Assembly: GCA_046497505.1 (NCBI GenBank)
Contig: JAWOFN010000115.1
Location: forward strand, 1 to 28,304
Source: JAWOFN01 sp046497505 [NCBI: bacterium]
GTDB lineage: Bacteria > Blakebacterota > Blakebacteria > Blakebacterales
Length of the DNA: 28,304 nt
Direction: 5' to 3'
Within the stretch, counting starts at the first letter, position 1; each line of letters opens with the position of its first letter. A program made the position numbers and the translations under genes. This document shows positions 7,341 to 18,953 of this stretch, piece by piece. The notes below the pieces were generated by a model. That model did not search any database, was not told where the DNA came from, and was given only the letters and a program-made list of their open reading frames with translations.

Positions 7341-9041
7341 TCACCAGGCCAGGGCCTTCGCCTCCCGGCGGGGATCCGCTCCCGCCATGTAGAGGGGTGC
7401 GGGCCCCCGCCGGAGGACCACGATCCCCTGGGCCCCGCCGAAGTCCGCCGACTCGCCGGTGGGGTAGAGACGGAGCTGGTGCCCCCGCTCCTCCAGGCCG
7501 TTGATGATATCCAGTCCGACCCCCTGTTCCAGGCGGAGCTGGAGCCCCGAGTAGGAACGGAAACGCGGGGCCTCGACCGCCCGCTGGATGTCCAGGCCGA
7601 AGAGATGCCACTGGTTGAGCACCTGGACCAGGGTCTGGACCTGACCGTCACCACCGGGGGTGGCCAGGCCGAGGATGGGACGTCCCTCTTGCAGGACCAT
7701 GCTGGGACAGAGGGTGTGGTAGCTCCGGTGGCCGGGGCGCAGCTCGTTCGGGTGCCCGGCTTCGAGACTGAAGAGCGCTCCGCGGTTCTGGAGGATGATA
7801 CCCGTCCCGGGTACCATCACCCCCGACCCGAAGGAGTTGAAGAGGCTCTGGATGAGGACGACCATGTTCCCCTGGATGTCGGAAGCGATGCACACCACCG
7901 TGTCGTCCTCCCGGTCCCGGGGCTGCCCCGGATCCATCTCAGGGGCCGCCACCTCCATACTGATCCGGGCGGCCTGGGCCAGGGCGTACTCCTTGCTGAG
8001 CAGCGAGTCGAGAGGGGCCTGGTAGCCAGCGGGATCCGAAGCGTGCTCGTCCCGATCGGCGAAAGCCAGCTTCTTGGCCTCGATGAGGACGTGCAGGTAG
8101 CTGCCGTCGTCCTGACGGAGTTTTTCCAGGTCGAAGGGCTCGATGATGTTCAGCATCTCCAGCAGGGCCATCCCCTGAGTGTTGGGGGGCATGGCCGCCA
8201 CCTCCAGCCCCCGATAGGAGGTGGTGATCGGCTCCACCCAGTCGGAGGTGTGACCTGCCAGGTCGCCCGCGGTGATGTATCCTCCCTCCGACCGGGAATG
8301 GGAGGCCAGGCGGTCCGCCAGGCCGTCGGTATAGAGGGCTGTCCCGCCCGAGGAGGCCACCGCCCGCATGCTGGCGGCCAGGTCGGTCTGGACCAGCATA
8401 TCCCCAACCGGCGGGATCTCATCCCGGGGCATGAAGACGGCGCTGAGTTCCGGTGAGTCCTCGATCAGCCACTGGGCGGTCGTGAGGTCGCGGTGCAGCT
8501 TGGGCGAGACCGGGAAACCGCCAGCCGCCAGCCGGATGCCCGGTTCCAGCAGCCCGGAGAGGGATCGGGAGCCGAAGCGTCTCAGCGCCTCGGCCCAGGC
8601 AGCGCTCGCTCCGGGGACCGTGACCGGGGCAAGACCCCGTACAGGCATCTGCTGGAGTCCGCGGACCCGCAGGGCGTCGGCGTCGGCCCCGCTGCCCGCA
8701 CGCCCCGACCCGTTCAGTCCGTACAGCTGACCGTCCCGGGCGGAATAGATGAGCATGAAGGTGTCGCCGCCCAGCCCGTTCATGTGGGGACGGACCACCG
8801 CGAGCACCCCGGCCATGGCCACCGCCGCGTCCACCGCGTTCCCGCCGCTCTTGAGTACTTCGAGTCCAGCCTGTGCTGCCAGGGGATGACCGGCGGCGAC
8901 GGCTCCATGATCCCCCATGGCGAGGGGTCGCCAGGCGAATTCCCGGTCCTCCTGGGCGGCCGAAGGCCGGACGGAGAAGAGGATCAGCACCATACCGCAG
9001 GCGACGGTCATGCGGCGGCGGGCGGTCACGGACATCATCAT
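7341..9041 (-). CDS. Secreted gamma-glutamyltransferase family protein (YwrD-like)
   Basis: This 566-residue protein has a signal peptide (residues 1 to about 29, ending SAAQ) and the N-terminal-nucleophile hydrolase layout of gamma-glutamyltransferases. The predicted self-cleavage site and nucleophile is Thr381 in DDTVVC, which would split it into a large and a small subunit. Further family motifs are NGLGGD, GSGRAG, VPGTGIILQNRG and the oxyanion-type PGGDGQ. Wording such as NRGALFSLEAGHPN resembles the YwrD-like branch more than classical E. coli Ggt. The likely role is hydrolysis or transfer of gamma-glutamyl groups, for example from glutathione, in the periplasm. The start has three tandem ATG codons behind AAGGAG and GGAAG, so the first residue is uncertain by one or two codons. 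A weak promoter (TTGCGT, 17 nt, TAGGTT on the minus strand at 9126-9154) lies upstream. Confidence 0.92.
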   Translation of the reverse strand: MMMSVTARRRMTVACGMVLILFSVRPSAAQEDREFAWRPLAMGDHGAVAAGHPLAAQAGLEVLKSGGNAVDAAVAMAGVLAVVRPHMNGLGGDTFMLIYSARDGQLYGLNGSGRAGSGADADALRVRGLQQMPVRGLAPVTVPGASAAWAEALRRFGSRSLSGLLEPGIRLAAGGFPVSPKLHRDLTTAQWLIEDSPELSAVFMPRDEIPPVGDMLVQTDLAASMRAVASSGGTALYTDGLADRLASHSRSEGGYITAGDLAGHTSDWVEPITTSYRGLEVAAMPPNTQGMALLEMLNIIEPFDLEKLRQDDGSYLHVLIEAKKLAFADRDEHASDPAGYQAPLDSLLSKEYALAQAARISMEVAAPEMDPGQPRDREDDTVVCIASDIQGNMVVLIQSLFNSFGSGVMVPGTGIILQNRGALFSLEAGHPNELRPGHRSYHTLCPSMVLQEGRPILGLATPGGDGQVQTLVQVLNQWHLFGLDIQRAVEAPRFRSYSGLQLRLEQGVGLDIINGLEERGHQLRLYPTGESADFGGAQGIVVLRRGPAPLYMAGADPRREAKALAW

Positions 9042-9162
9042 CTTCCGACGGACTCCTTGCGGAGGGGAGGACTGCTCGGCTCAGGAATGGGGGACGCCTC
9101 CCGCTGAGGGCGAACCCGTCAGAGGAACCTAGCCAGCTTCGGGTCGGGACGCAACAGCACGA

Positions 9163-9180
9163 CGCCCCCTCCGGGGGGCG
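9163..9180. promoter_or_regulatory. GC-rich inverted repeat upstream of the fabL-like promoter
   Basis: CGCCCCC (9163-9169) and GGGGGCG (9174-9180) form a 7-bp stem with a 4-nt loop. It ends 6 nt before the -35 element at 9187, in the divergent gap between the gamma-glutamyltransferase and the fabL-like gene. It may be an operator or a relic terminator; nothing in the sequence decides between these. Confidence 0.35.
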
Positions 9181-9186
9181 CCTTCA

Positions 9187-9215
9187 TTGACACGGGTGTG
9201 CCCGGCCCGTTTACT
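9187..9215 (+). promoter_or_regulatory. Strong sigma70-type promoter of the fabL-like/arsR operon
   Basis: A consensus -35 TTGACA (9187-9192) is followed after exactly 17 nt by TTTACT (9210-9215). Transcription would start near 9222, leaving a leader of about 34 nt before the GTG at 9256. This is the best promoter match in the window. Confidence 0.7.
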
Positions 9216-9255
9216 TGGAACGGATACCCGGAGGAAGACAATCCAGGAGGTCTAC

Positions 9256-10062
9256 GTGGCGGACACACCCCTGAGCGGCTGGGCCCTGATACTGGGCGCC
9301 AGCAGCGGGTTCGGTGAGGCGGCGGCCCTCGCCCTGGCCGAGGCGGGGATGGACATCTTCGGCGTCCATCTCGACCGGAAGGCCACCATGCACAACGTGG
9401 AGCGGATCACCGGGGCCATCGAGAACGCCGGCCGGCGCGCCCGCTTCTTCAACATCAACGCGGCGGACCCGGACAAGCGGAAGACTGCGGCCGCCCGGAT
9501 GAGGGAGACCCTGGATGAGTCCGGACAGGCAGGGGAGGTCCGGGTGCTGTTCCACAGCCTGGCCTTCGGTACCCTCAAGCCCCTGGTGGGTGAGGAGGAA
9601 GGGGAGAGCGTGACCCCTTCCCAGATGGACATGACACTCGATGTGATGGCCCACTCCCTGGTCTACTGGACGCAGGAACTGGTCTGGAGCGGTCTCATGA
9701 CCGATGGGGGGAAGATCTTCGCCATGACCTCCAGCGGGGGCGGCCGGGTGATGGACAGCTACGGAGCGGTCAGCGCCGCCAAGGCCGCTCTGGAGAGCCA
9801 CATCCGCCAGCTCACGCTGGAGCTGCGCCCGAAGGGTATCTGCGCCAACGCCCTGCGGGCCGGCGTCACCGACACCCCCGCGCTCCGCAAGATCCCGGGG
9901 CACGGGGAGTATCTCGAGAAGGCCGCGGGGAACAACCCGGGCCGTCGTCTCACCGAACCGGAGGACGTGGCCCGCGCTCTGGTCCGTCTGTCCATGCCCG
10001 GTACCGAATGGATCACCGGCAACGTCATCGGGGTGGACGGCGGCGAGGACATCGTCGCCTGA
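9256..10062 (+). CDS. Enoyl-ACP reductase, FabL-like short-chain dehydrogenase
   Basis: This 268-residue protein starts at GTG 9256, which has AGGAGG at 9245-9250 and begins at the normal N-terminus. An N-terminal Rossmann motif (GASSGFG, residues 14-20) should bind NAD(P)H. The active site has the enoyl-reductase spacing of Tyr, six residues, Lys (Y169 and K176 in SYGAVSAAK), not the YxxxK of ordinary short-chain dehydrogenases. The LFHSLAFG segment matches the FabI/FabL signature, and the C-terminal half (NALRAGVTDTPALRKIPG, then GNVIGVDGGEDI) is closest to Bacillus FabL. It would reduce enoyl-ACP in the last step of fatty acid elongation. It is the first gene of a two-gene operon with an ArsR regulator. 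Another enoyl or oxo-acyl reductase activity remains possible. Confidence 0.85.
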   Translation: MADTPLSGWALILGASSGFGEAAALALAEAGMDIFGVHLDRKATMHNVERITGAIENAGRRARFFNINAADPDKRKTAAARMRETLDESGQAGEVRVLFHSLAFGTLKPLVGEEEGESVTPSQMDMTLDVMAHSLVYWTQELVWSGLMTDGGKIFAMTSSGGGRVMDSYGAVSAAKAALESHIRQLTLELRPKGICANALRAGVTDTPALRKIPGHGEYLEKAAGNNPGRRLTEPEDVARALVRLSMPGTEWITGNVIGVDGGEDIVA

Positions 10063-10085
10063 CAACGAGCATCGAAGGGAGCCAT

Positions 10086-10472
10086 ATGGCCCGCAGGATG
10101 GAAGAGTTCCGGGAAGAACAGATCGACACCTGCGATACGGATGCGGTGGATGTGGAGAAGGTCCGCGCGGTGAGGGAGGAACTCCCCGAGGAAGAGGTGC
10201 TGCAGGACCTGGCTGAGACCTTCCGCACGCTGGCGGACGGTTCCCGTGTGAAGATCCTCTTCGCCCTGGCACGCCAGGAACTGTGCGTGCACGACCTGGC
10301 GCTGCTCCTGGATGTCTCTTCCAGCGCCGTCTCCCATCAGCTCAGCACCCTGCGCCGCATGCGGCTGGTGCGCAGCCGACGAGATGGCCGGATGGTCTAT
10401 TATCACCTGGACGACGACCATATCGAGAAGCTCTTCGTCGCCGGTCTGGAGCACGTGGAAGAGGAGCGCTGA
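10086..10472 (+). CDS. ArsR/SmtB family metal-sensing repressor
   Basis: This 128-residue winged-helix regulator has the recognition helix SSSAVSHQLSTLRRM (about 78-92) and the wing RRDGRMVYYHL. Two metal sites known from the family are visible. The alpha5 site of SmtB is matched with exact spacing by D110, H112, H123 and E126, and is typical of zinc sensors. An alpha3N-like site could use Cys16 near the N-terminus with Cys67, His69 and Asp70 (ELCVHDL). Family members leave DNA when metal binds. The ATG at 10086 is 23 nt after the fabL-like stop and follows GAAGGGAG, so the two genes are cotranscribed. No metal transporter lies nearby, so the target is unclear; a zinc alcohol dehydrogenase is the convergent neighbour. 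Confidence 0.9.
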   Translation: MARRMEEFREEQIDTCDTDAVDVEKVRAVREELPEEEVLQDLAETFRTLADGSRVKILFALARQELCVHDLALLLDVSSSAVSHQLSTLRRMRLVRSRRDGRMVYYHLDDDHIEKLFVAGLEHVEEER

Positions 10473-10527
10473 GGTCCCCCGGCACCCCCCCCTGAAGAGG
10501 ACCCGATCGGGATTCCGGCGCTGGGCG

Positions 10528-10550
10528 GACCCTCTCGGGGAGTGAGGGTC
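10528..10550. terminator. Possible bidirectional terminator between arsR and the alcohol dehydrogenase
   Basis: GACCCTC (10528-10534) and GAGGGTC (10544-10550) form a 7-bp stem with a 9-nt loop. It lies in the gap between two convergent genes and overlaps the alcohol dehydrogenase stop codon. There is no T-tract on either side, so the assignment is weak. Confidence 0.35.
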
Positions 10551-11547
10551 AGGGCACCAGCACCGCGTCGCCGGTGAAGCGGCTCTCCTTCACCCCCAGG
10601 AGGGCATCGTTCGCCTCCTCCATGGGGAAGGTCGCGGTGGTGGTCTCGATGGGGACCTCCGTGGCCAGCTCCAGCAGCTCCTCCCCGTCCCGTCGCGTGG
10701 AGTTGGCCACGCTCCGCAGGACCTTCTCGTGGTAGAGATGCTCCTCGTATCGCAGTTCGGGGACGGGGCTCATCCAGATGCCGGCGAGAGCCAGGGTGCC
10801 CCCCTTGTCCAGGGCCTCCATCGCCAGGGGAATCAGCTTGCCGGCGGGGGCGAACATGATCGACGCGTTCATCTTCTCCGGGACCTCGTCGCCTGCCTCG
10901 CCCACCCAGGCCGCTCCCAGCTCCTCGGCGTGCCGCTTGTGCTCCTCACTCCGCGTGAAGACGTACACCTCGCACCCCTCGTGACGGGCGACCTGGATCG
11001 TCATGTGGGCCGAGTTCCCGAACCCGTAGAGTCCCACACGCATCCCCGAGGTCGCCCCGGAGAGCCGGAAGGCCCGGTATCCGATGATGCCGCCGCACAG
11101 CAGGGGGGTGGCCTCCACATCGCCGATCCCCTCCGGGATGAGATAGGCCCAATCCTCGCCCACCGTGGTGTACTCCGCGTATCCCCCGTCCACGTCCCAC
11201 CCCGTGAAGCGGGCGTACTCACAGAGGTTCTCCATCCCCATCTCGCAGTATTGGCACTCGCCGCATGCTTCGTGGAGCCAGGCCATCCCCACGCGGTCGC
11301 CGATCTCGAAGCGGCGGGTCCCCTCACCCAGGGCGTCCACCCTCCCCACGATCTGGTGGCCGGGGATGACCGGCTGCTTGTGCAGTTCCAGGTCCCCCTC
11401 GACGGTGTGCAGGTCGGTGTGGCAGAGTCCGCAGGCGGAGACTTCCACCCGGATCCTGCCGGAGCCCGGTTCGGGTCGGCCCACCTCCCGAGCCTCCAGA
11501 GGCCCCTCTTCGATGGGTGCCTGCTGCTCGAGGACCATGGCACGCAT
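10549..11547 (-). CDS. Zinc-dependent alcohol dehydrogenase
   Basis: This 332-residue medium-chain dehydrogenase oxidises alcohols or reduces aldehydes with NAD(P)H. The catalytic zinc ligands are Cys42 (GLCHTD), His64 (GHQIVG) and Cys151 (LLCGG). The structural zinc is held by Cys95, Cys98, Cys101 and Cys109 (CGECQYC and NLC). The Rossmann motif is YGFGNSA. Segments such as GHQIVGRV, ARFTGWDVDGGYAEY and LLCGGIIGYRA place it in the CAD2-like/AdhP-like bacterial branch, where Gln after GH is usual. The ATG at 11547 is preferred because GGAGGAGG lies 7 nt upstream. It has its own promoter (11657-11686) and about 100 nt of leader containing a hairpin, so it need not depend on the nifJ operon upstream. 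It fits fermentative aldehyde disposal. Confidence 0.93.
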   Translation of the reverse strand: MRAMVLEQQAPIEEGPLEAREVGRPEPGSGRIRVEVSACGLCHTDLHTVEGDLELHKQPVIPGHQIVGRVDALGEGTRRFEIGDRVGMAWLHEACGECQYCEMGMENLCEYARFTGWDVDGGYAEYTTVGEDWAYLIPEGIGDVEATPLLCGGIIGYRAFRLSGATSGMRVGLYGFGNSAHMTIQVARHEGCEVYVFTRSEEHKRHAEELGAAWVGEAGDEVPEKMNASIMFAPAGKLIPLAMEALDKGGTLALAGIWMSPVPELRYEEHLYHEKVLRSVANSTRRDGEELLELATEVPIETTTATFPMEEANDALLGVKESRFTGDAVLVP

Positions 11548-11570
11548 GACCGTTCCTCCTCCCAATACGA

Positions 11571-11600
11571 GGGCCCCGCCTCCATGCGGGGACGGGGCCC
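11571..11600 (-). promoter_or_regulatory. GC hairpin in the alcohol dehydrogenase leader
   Basis: GGGCCCCG (11571-11578) and CGGGGCCC (11593-11600) can form an 8-bp stem; an alternative CCCCGC/GCGGGG stem lies inside. On the minus strand it sits downstream of the predicted start site and ends a few nt before the GGGAGGAGG ribosome binding site. It could instead be a leftover terminator of the nifJ operon, but the following TCGTATT is not a good T-tract. Confidence 0.45.
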
Positions 11601-11656
11601 TTGTCCGATCACTTCAGGGTTTCGGCTGCGGGGGCCTTATGGGGCCCTCCGACGCG

Positions 11657-11686
11657 ATTATCCTCCTGGCCGCCGACAGGGGTCAA
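11657..11686 (-). promoter_or_regulatory. Sigma70-type promoter of the alcohol dehydrogenase gene
   Basis: On the minus strand, TTGACC (11681-11686) and GATAAT (11657-11662) are 18 nt apart, each matching five of six consensus positions. It lies between the stop of the upstream flavoprotein gene (11694) and the dehydrogenase ATG, giving a leader of about 100 nt. Confidence 0.6.
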
Positions 11687-11693
11687 GCACTCC

Positions 11694-12683
11694 CTACTGC
11701 CAGGAGTGGAGGGTCTTCATGTAGTTGGCCCGCTCGAAAGCGGCAGGGTCGGCCACCGACTGCTGGCTCATCGAGCCCTTCATCTGCTCGATGGAGATGT
11801 ACTCCTTCTCGACCATCCAGTTCTGCAGGTCGTAGAGTACATTGGAGAGGTGGCGTACCCCGTTCATGAGCAGGGCACTGGCCATCATCGTCACGTCCGC
11901 CCCCGCCAAGAGCATCCGCAGTACGTCCAGGTGCGTATGGATACCGGTGGTGGCGGCCATGCTCATACCCACGTGACCGTGGAGGATGGCGATCCAGCGC
12001 AGGGGAAGCCTGCTCTCGGCCGAGTTGCTCAGAACCAGGTCCGGCTTCACCTCCAGCTCCTCCAGGTCGATGTTCGGCTGGTAGAAGCGGTTGAAGAGGA
12101 CCAGGCCGTCGGCGCCTGCTTCCTCCAGGCGGGAGGTGAAGTCCATCAGGGCACTGAAGTGAGGGCCCAGCTTCATGGCCACAGGGACCGATACCTGGCC
12201 CTTCACCTCCTTCAGGATGTCGACATAGCGCCGCTCGATGTCCTGACCGGTGAGGCCTTCCTCCGCCGCCACATAGTAGACGTTCAGCTCGATGCCGTCG
12301 GCACCGGCCTCCTCCATCTGGGCGGCGTACTCGGTCCATCCCCCGGGGGTGGTCCCGTTGAGGCTGGCGAAGATGGGGATGTCCACCGCTTCCTTGCAGG
12401 CCCGGATGTGCTCCAGGTACTCCTCGGGACCCAGGTAGTCGGTGTCCAGGTCGGGGAAGTAGGTGATGGCCTCGGCGAAGTGCTCGACCCCCCGCTGCAG
12501 GTGATGGCTCAGCTCCTGGCTGTCGTGGAGGATCTGCTCCTCGAAGAGGGAGTGCAGCACCACCGCGGAGGCGCCGGCGTCCTCCATCTGGCGGATCCGG
12601 TCCACGTCCTCAGAGAGGGGTGAAGCGGCGGGCACCAGGGGATTGCGCAGTTCCAGGCCCATATACGTGGTCTTCAGGTCCAT
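11694..12683 (-). CDS. Dihydroorotate dehydrogenase-like flavoprotein, cotranscribed with nifJ
   Basis: This 329-residue protein has the FMN-binding TIM barrel of class 1 dihydroorotate dehydrogenases (RNPLVPAASPLS at the N-terminus, phosphate-binding TTGIHTHLDVLRMLLAGAD near residue 265). The catalytic Cys of class 1A enzymes, normally in an NxSCPN context, is replaced by Tyr137 (ELNVYYV). It is therefore probably not the pyrimidine biosynthesis enzyme. Its start lies 15 nt after the nifJ stop and follows GGGAGGG, so it is the second gene of a nifJ operon. From memory, such proteins are often annotated next to pyruvate:ferredoxin oxidoreductase, suggesting an electron-transfer role with that enzyme; I could not check this here. 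The gene symbol pyrD is deliberately not given. Confidence 0.85.
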   Translation of the reverse strand: MDLKTTYMGLELRNPLVPAASPLSEDVDRIRQMEDAGASAVVLHSLFEEQILHDSQELSHHLQRGVEHFAEAITYFPDLDTDYLGPEEYLEHIRACKEAVDIPIFASLNGTTPGGWTEYAAQMEEAGADGIELNVYYVAAEEGLTGQDIERRYVDILKEVKGQVSVPVAMKLGPHFSALMDFTSRLEEAGADGLVLFNRFYQPNIDLEELEVKPDLVLSNSAESRLPLRWIAILHGHVGMSMAATTGIHTHLDVLRMLLAGADVTMMASALLMNGVRHLSNVLYDLQNWMVEKEYISIEQMKGSMSQQSVADPAAFERANYMKTLHSWQ

Positions 12684-12698
12684 GTTGGCGTTCCCTCC

Positions 12699-16307
<3,609 letters not shown>

Positions 16308-16334
16308 GGATGGTACCCTCCGAGAGGAAAAAAC

Positions 16335-16365
16335 TATTTAGGACCGCATAGTCTGATAATGCCAA
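16335..16365 (-). promoter_or_regulatory. Candidate nifJ promoter in an AT-rich island
   Basis: The short gap 16308-16388 contains a conspicuously AT-rich stretch (about 16327-16370). On the minus strand it offers TTGGCA (16360-16365) and TAAATA (16335-16340), 19 nt apart, then a run of six T. The spacer is longer than ideal, so the exact elements are uncertain, but the base composition marks this as the likely nifJ control region. Confidence 0.4.
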
Positions 16366-16388
16366 ATAAGGGAGGGTGCCACAACCGA

Positions 16389-18953
16389 TTAAGTCCCCTT
16401 CGCACGCTCCGGGGAAAGGGGTCCTGGAAGGGCTGGCGAGGGTACCGGGGACGCTCCGGCTGAGAGGAGAGGGAAGAGGAGCCAGAGCAGGCCCAGCACG
16501 CTCATGATCCCGCCCCAAAGCAGCCCGGGCAGCCGGAAGCGGAAGGTGACCTCTTGGGTCCCCGCCTCCAGGGGGAGGGCCTGCATCACCACGTTGGCCG
16601 AATGCAGTCCCGTCGGTGCCCCGTCCACCTCCGCCCGCCATCCGGGATAGGGGGCCTGTGAGCGCACCAGCACCCCGGGACGGTCGCTGTCCACCCTCAG
16701 GCGGATGCGGTCCGGTCCCCGTGACAGCAGTTCGATCCGCCAGTCGGGTGAGGTCCCCTCCGCCGGTATCCCGGGGGGTGGGGGAGGAGGCGCTGGGGCG
16801 GGTCCGTCACCGCCGTCGGGGAAGGGACCCAGTACCACGGTGGCCGAGGGATCGAACCCCCCTGCCGCCATCCACGCGAAGGCGGCGGAATCACCGGGGG
16901 CCGTCGTCCAGTCGTAGACCATCTGCCAGGGGCGGAGGGCACCCCGCTGTTCCAGTACCAGCAGGGGAGGGACAGGGGTGGTCGGGTCGGGGGGCCGGCG
17001 GTCGGTGGGATAGAGGGCCCGCATCCCCGGCATGTGCTGGAGTCGCCGAGCGGTCTCCGGATCGGTGAGGAGGATGTAGCGGATCCCCAGCACGGCAGCC
17101 AGGGGCGGACGGGACACCTCCGGGGCCCGGCGCCATCCCGCTTCTGCCCGGGCCAGGGATCGGATGCGCAGGGCGGAGAGGCCGTCGAAGGTACGCACCC
17201 CCTGGAGGGCGGCCACGTTGGGGAGGAGCCACTTCCGGTGCAGTCGGAGCAGGTCCCGGTGGTCGGTGAGGAGGGGGAGGGGCCCCTCTTCCCGATCGGA
17301 GACGGTCCAGCGTGCCGCCCGGCCGGCCGGGTCGGTCTCCAGCATCGCCCGAGCGGCGGGAACGGGACGCTTGAGCTCGTCGAGGGAGGCGGTGGGGAAA
17401 TATCCCTCCGCCCCGACGAGGAGTTCGGCGGCCACCAGCAGCACCACCGCGGCGGGTGCAGCCCTGCGCAGTACCCTCTCCTCCTTCCTGAGGGCCCAGC
17501 CGGAGAGCACCGCCGTGAGGCCGGTGACGGCGAGTCCCAGGACCTGGCGGTCCCGATAGCCGCCGACACCCGCTCCCGGGTGACGGAACTCCAGTCCGGT
17601 CCACCGCAGAAGGGTTTCGTAGACCCCCTGATCCGCCGCAGCCAAGAGGGCCGCTCCAGCCAGGACCGTCCCCCCGCCGACCATCAGGAACAGGGGGAGC
17701 CGGGAGCGCATCCGGGGCAGGACCGCATGGTCCATGCCCCGGCGGCGGCCGTTGACGCTGTGGAGCCCCCATCCGGCGAAGCAGGAGAAAGCGGGGAGGA
17801 GCATGAGGAGGTACTTCTCGTCGAAGCGGTAATAGCCGCTGCCCGGTATCAGCCGGTCCAGCCGGCCTATCAGGGGGAGGCCCCCCCCGAGACCCAGGAG
17901 GAGGGTGAGGAGGGTCAGGATGGTGAGTACCGACCGGTCGCCGGCGGGGGTGTGACGCCAGCCCGCCGCGGCCAGGACCAGGACGGGGACCCCCATGTAG
18001 AGACCGGGGAGATAGTGGGCCCGGACCTGGCCGGTGATATCCACCCAGGATGTCAGGCTGCCGGGGTCCCAGGCGTGCCAGGGCATGATCAGGCCGAGGA
18101 GGCGTCCGGGACCGGTGAAGAAGGCCGCCGACTCCGCGGTACCCACCCCGGCGGTCCGGGTGGTCCGGAGGATCAGACCGACGGCGGGCACCAGCTGGGC
18201 CCCCGCAAGCAGGAGTGCGCCGGTCCCCACCACGAGGAATCCCAGCAGGACCGGGCCGAGGCGTTCGGCGGGCCGGGGCGGGATCCCGAACCCCGGTCCC
18301 GGTCCCAGGTAGACACGGGCCGAGGCGTACGACCAGAAGGGGAGCAGGAAGAGGGTCCACAGGAGTATCTCCAGCCCCCCGCAGAGGAACATGGCAGCCA
18401 GGGCCGCTGCAGCCCCCCGCCGGGGCCAGCTCGCCCCGGCCTCCAGTCCCCTGGGGAACCAGTGGAGCACCCAGGGAAGCCAGGCGAGAGCGAGGGACAG
18501 GCTCACCAGGGAGCCGCTGCTCACCGACGGGCCGGCGGCGAGGTAGACGAGCCCCGCCATCACGGCGGGCCAGCGGTCCGCGCCCCTGCTCCGGAGGAGG
18601 ACCGTCATGCCCAGTGCCCCCCACACCATGTGGAGCCAGCTCACCAGGGCGAGACCCGTGCCCAGGGGGAGGAGCACCAGCAGCAGGTGGGGGGGGTAGA
18701 AGAGTCCGAACTGGGGGTTGGCCGCGACGGGGATCCCCCCCTGGACCGCGGACCACCACTGGGGGAGCAGGTCCCCGGCACGCCAGGCAGCCGACAGGTG
18801 CTCCCGCATGGGGAGGAAGTAGGCGGCCCAGTCCCCCAGCACGAAGGTACGTCCGGGTAGCCAGGCGGGACCGGTGAGGACCAGGGCGGCCAGCCCGTGG
18901 ATGAAGAGGGCGGTCCGGACGGTCTTTCGGGGCTCGGTGCCCGTACCGCTCAC
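16389..18953 (-). CDS. YfhO-like multi-pass membrane protein (GT-C type)
   Basis: This 854-residue protein has roughly a dozen hydrophobic helices in its first 500 residues, an extracytoplasmic region of about 270 residues, and a last helix near the C-terminus (LLWGGIMSVLGLLWLLFPLL). An acidic motif after the first helix (LGDWAAYFLPMREHL) and the C-terminal APYPGWRAEVDG segment are typical of the YfhO family. In that family, members transfer sugars from lipid carriers to cell-wall polymers outside the membrane. An unusual proline run (about residues 718-728) links two parts of the extracytoplasmic region. It begins with GTG whose TG is shared with the TGA stop of the preceding gene (GTGA overlap), so translation is coupled. 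The family is likely; the acceptor is unknown. Confidence 0.82.
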   Translation of the reverse strand: MSGTGTEPRKTVRTALFIHGLAALVLTGPAWLPGRTFVLGDWAAYFLPMREHLSAAWRAGDLLPQWWSAVQGGIPVAANPQFGLFYPPHLLLVLLPLGTGLALVSWLHMVWGALGMTVLLRSRGADRWPAVMAGLVYLAAGPSVSSGSLVSLSLALAWLPWVLHWFPRGLEAGASWPRRGAAAALAAMFLCGGLEILLWTLFLLPFWSYASARVYLGPGPGFGIPPRPAERLGPVLLGFLVVGTGALLLAGAQLVPAVGLILRTTRTAGVGTAESAAFFTGPGRLLGLIMPWHAWDPGSLTSWVDITGQVRAHYLPGLYMGVPVLVLAAAGWRHTPAGDRSVLTILTLLTLLLGLGGGLPLIGRLDRLIPGSGYYRFDEKYLLMLLPAFSCFAGWGLHSVNGRRRGMDHAVLPRMRSRLPLFLMVGGGTVLAGAALLAAADQGVYETLLRWTGLEFRHPGAGVGGYRDRQVLGLAVTGLTAVLSGWALRKEERVLRRAAPAAVVLLVAAELLVGAEGYFPTASLDELKRPVPAARAMLETDPAGRAARWTVSDREEGPLPLLTDHRDLLRLHRKWLLPNVAALQGVRTFDGLSALRIRSLARAEAGWRRAPEVSRPPLAAVLGIRYILLTDPETARRLQHMPGMRALYPTDRRPPDPTTPVPPLLVLEQRGALRPWQMVYDWTTAPGDSAAFAWMAAGGFDPSATVVLGPFPDGGDGPAPAPPPPPPGIPAEGTSPDWRIELLSRGPDRIRLRVDSDRPGVLVRSQAPYPGWRAEVDGAPTGLHSANVVMQALPLEAGTQEVTFRFRLPGLLWGGIMSVLGLLWLLFPLLSAGASPVPSPALPGPLSPERAKGT

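Noticed and set aside
10549-11547. Glu to Gln change in GHQIVG of the alcohol dehydrogenase as a possible inactivating change
   Set aside because: Gln at this place is usual in the CAD2-like branch this protein belongs to, and all zinc ligands are present.
16340-16370. FNR or sigma54 site upstream of nifJ
   Set aside because: The TTGGC/ATCAG half-sites are one base too close for FNR, and the TGGCA to TGC spacing is wrong for sigma54.
17034-18860. Large plus-strand frame opposite the YfhO-like gene
   Set aside because: The translation is Gly/Glu/Pro-rich low complexity with no ribosome binding site; the opposite strand has clear membrane helices.
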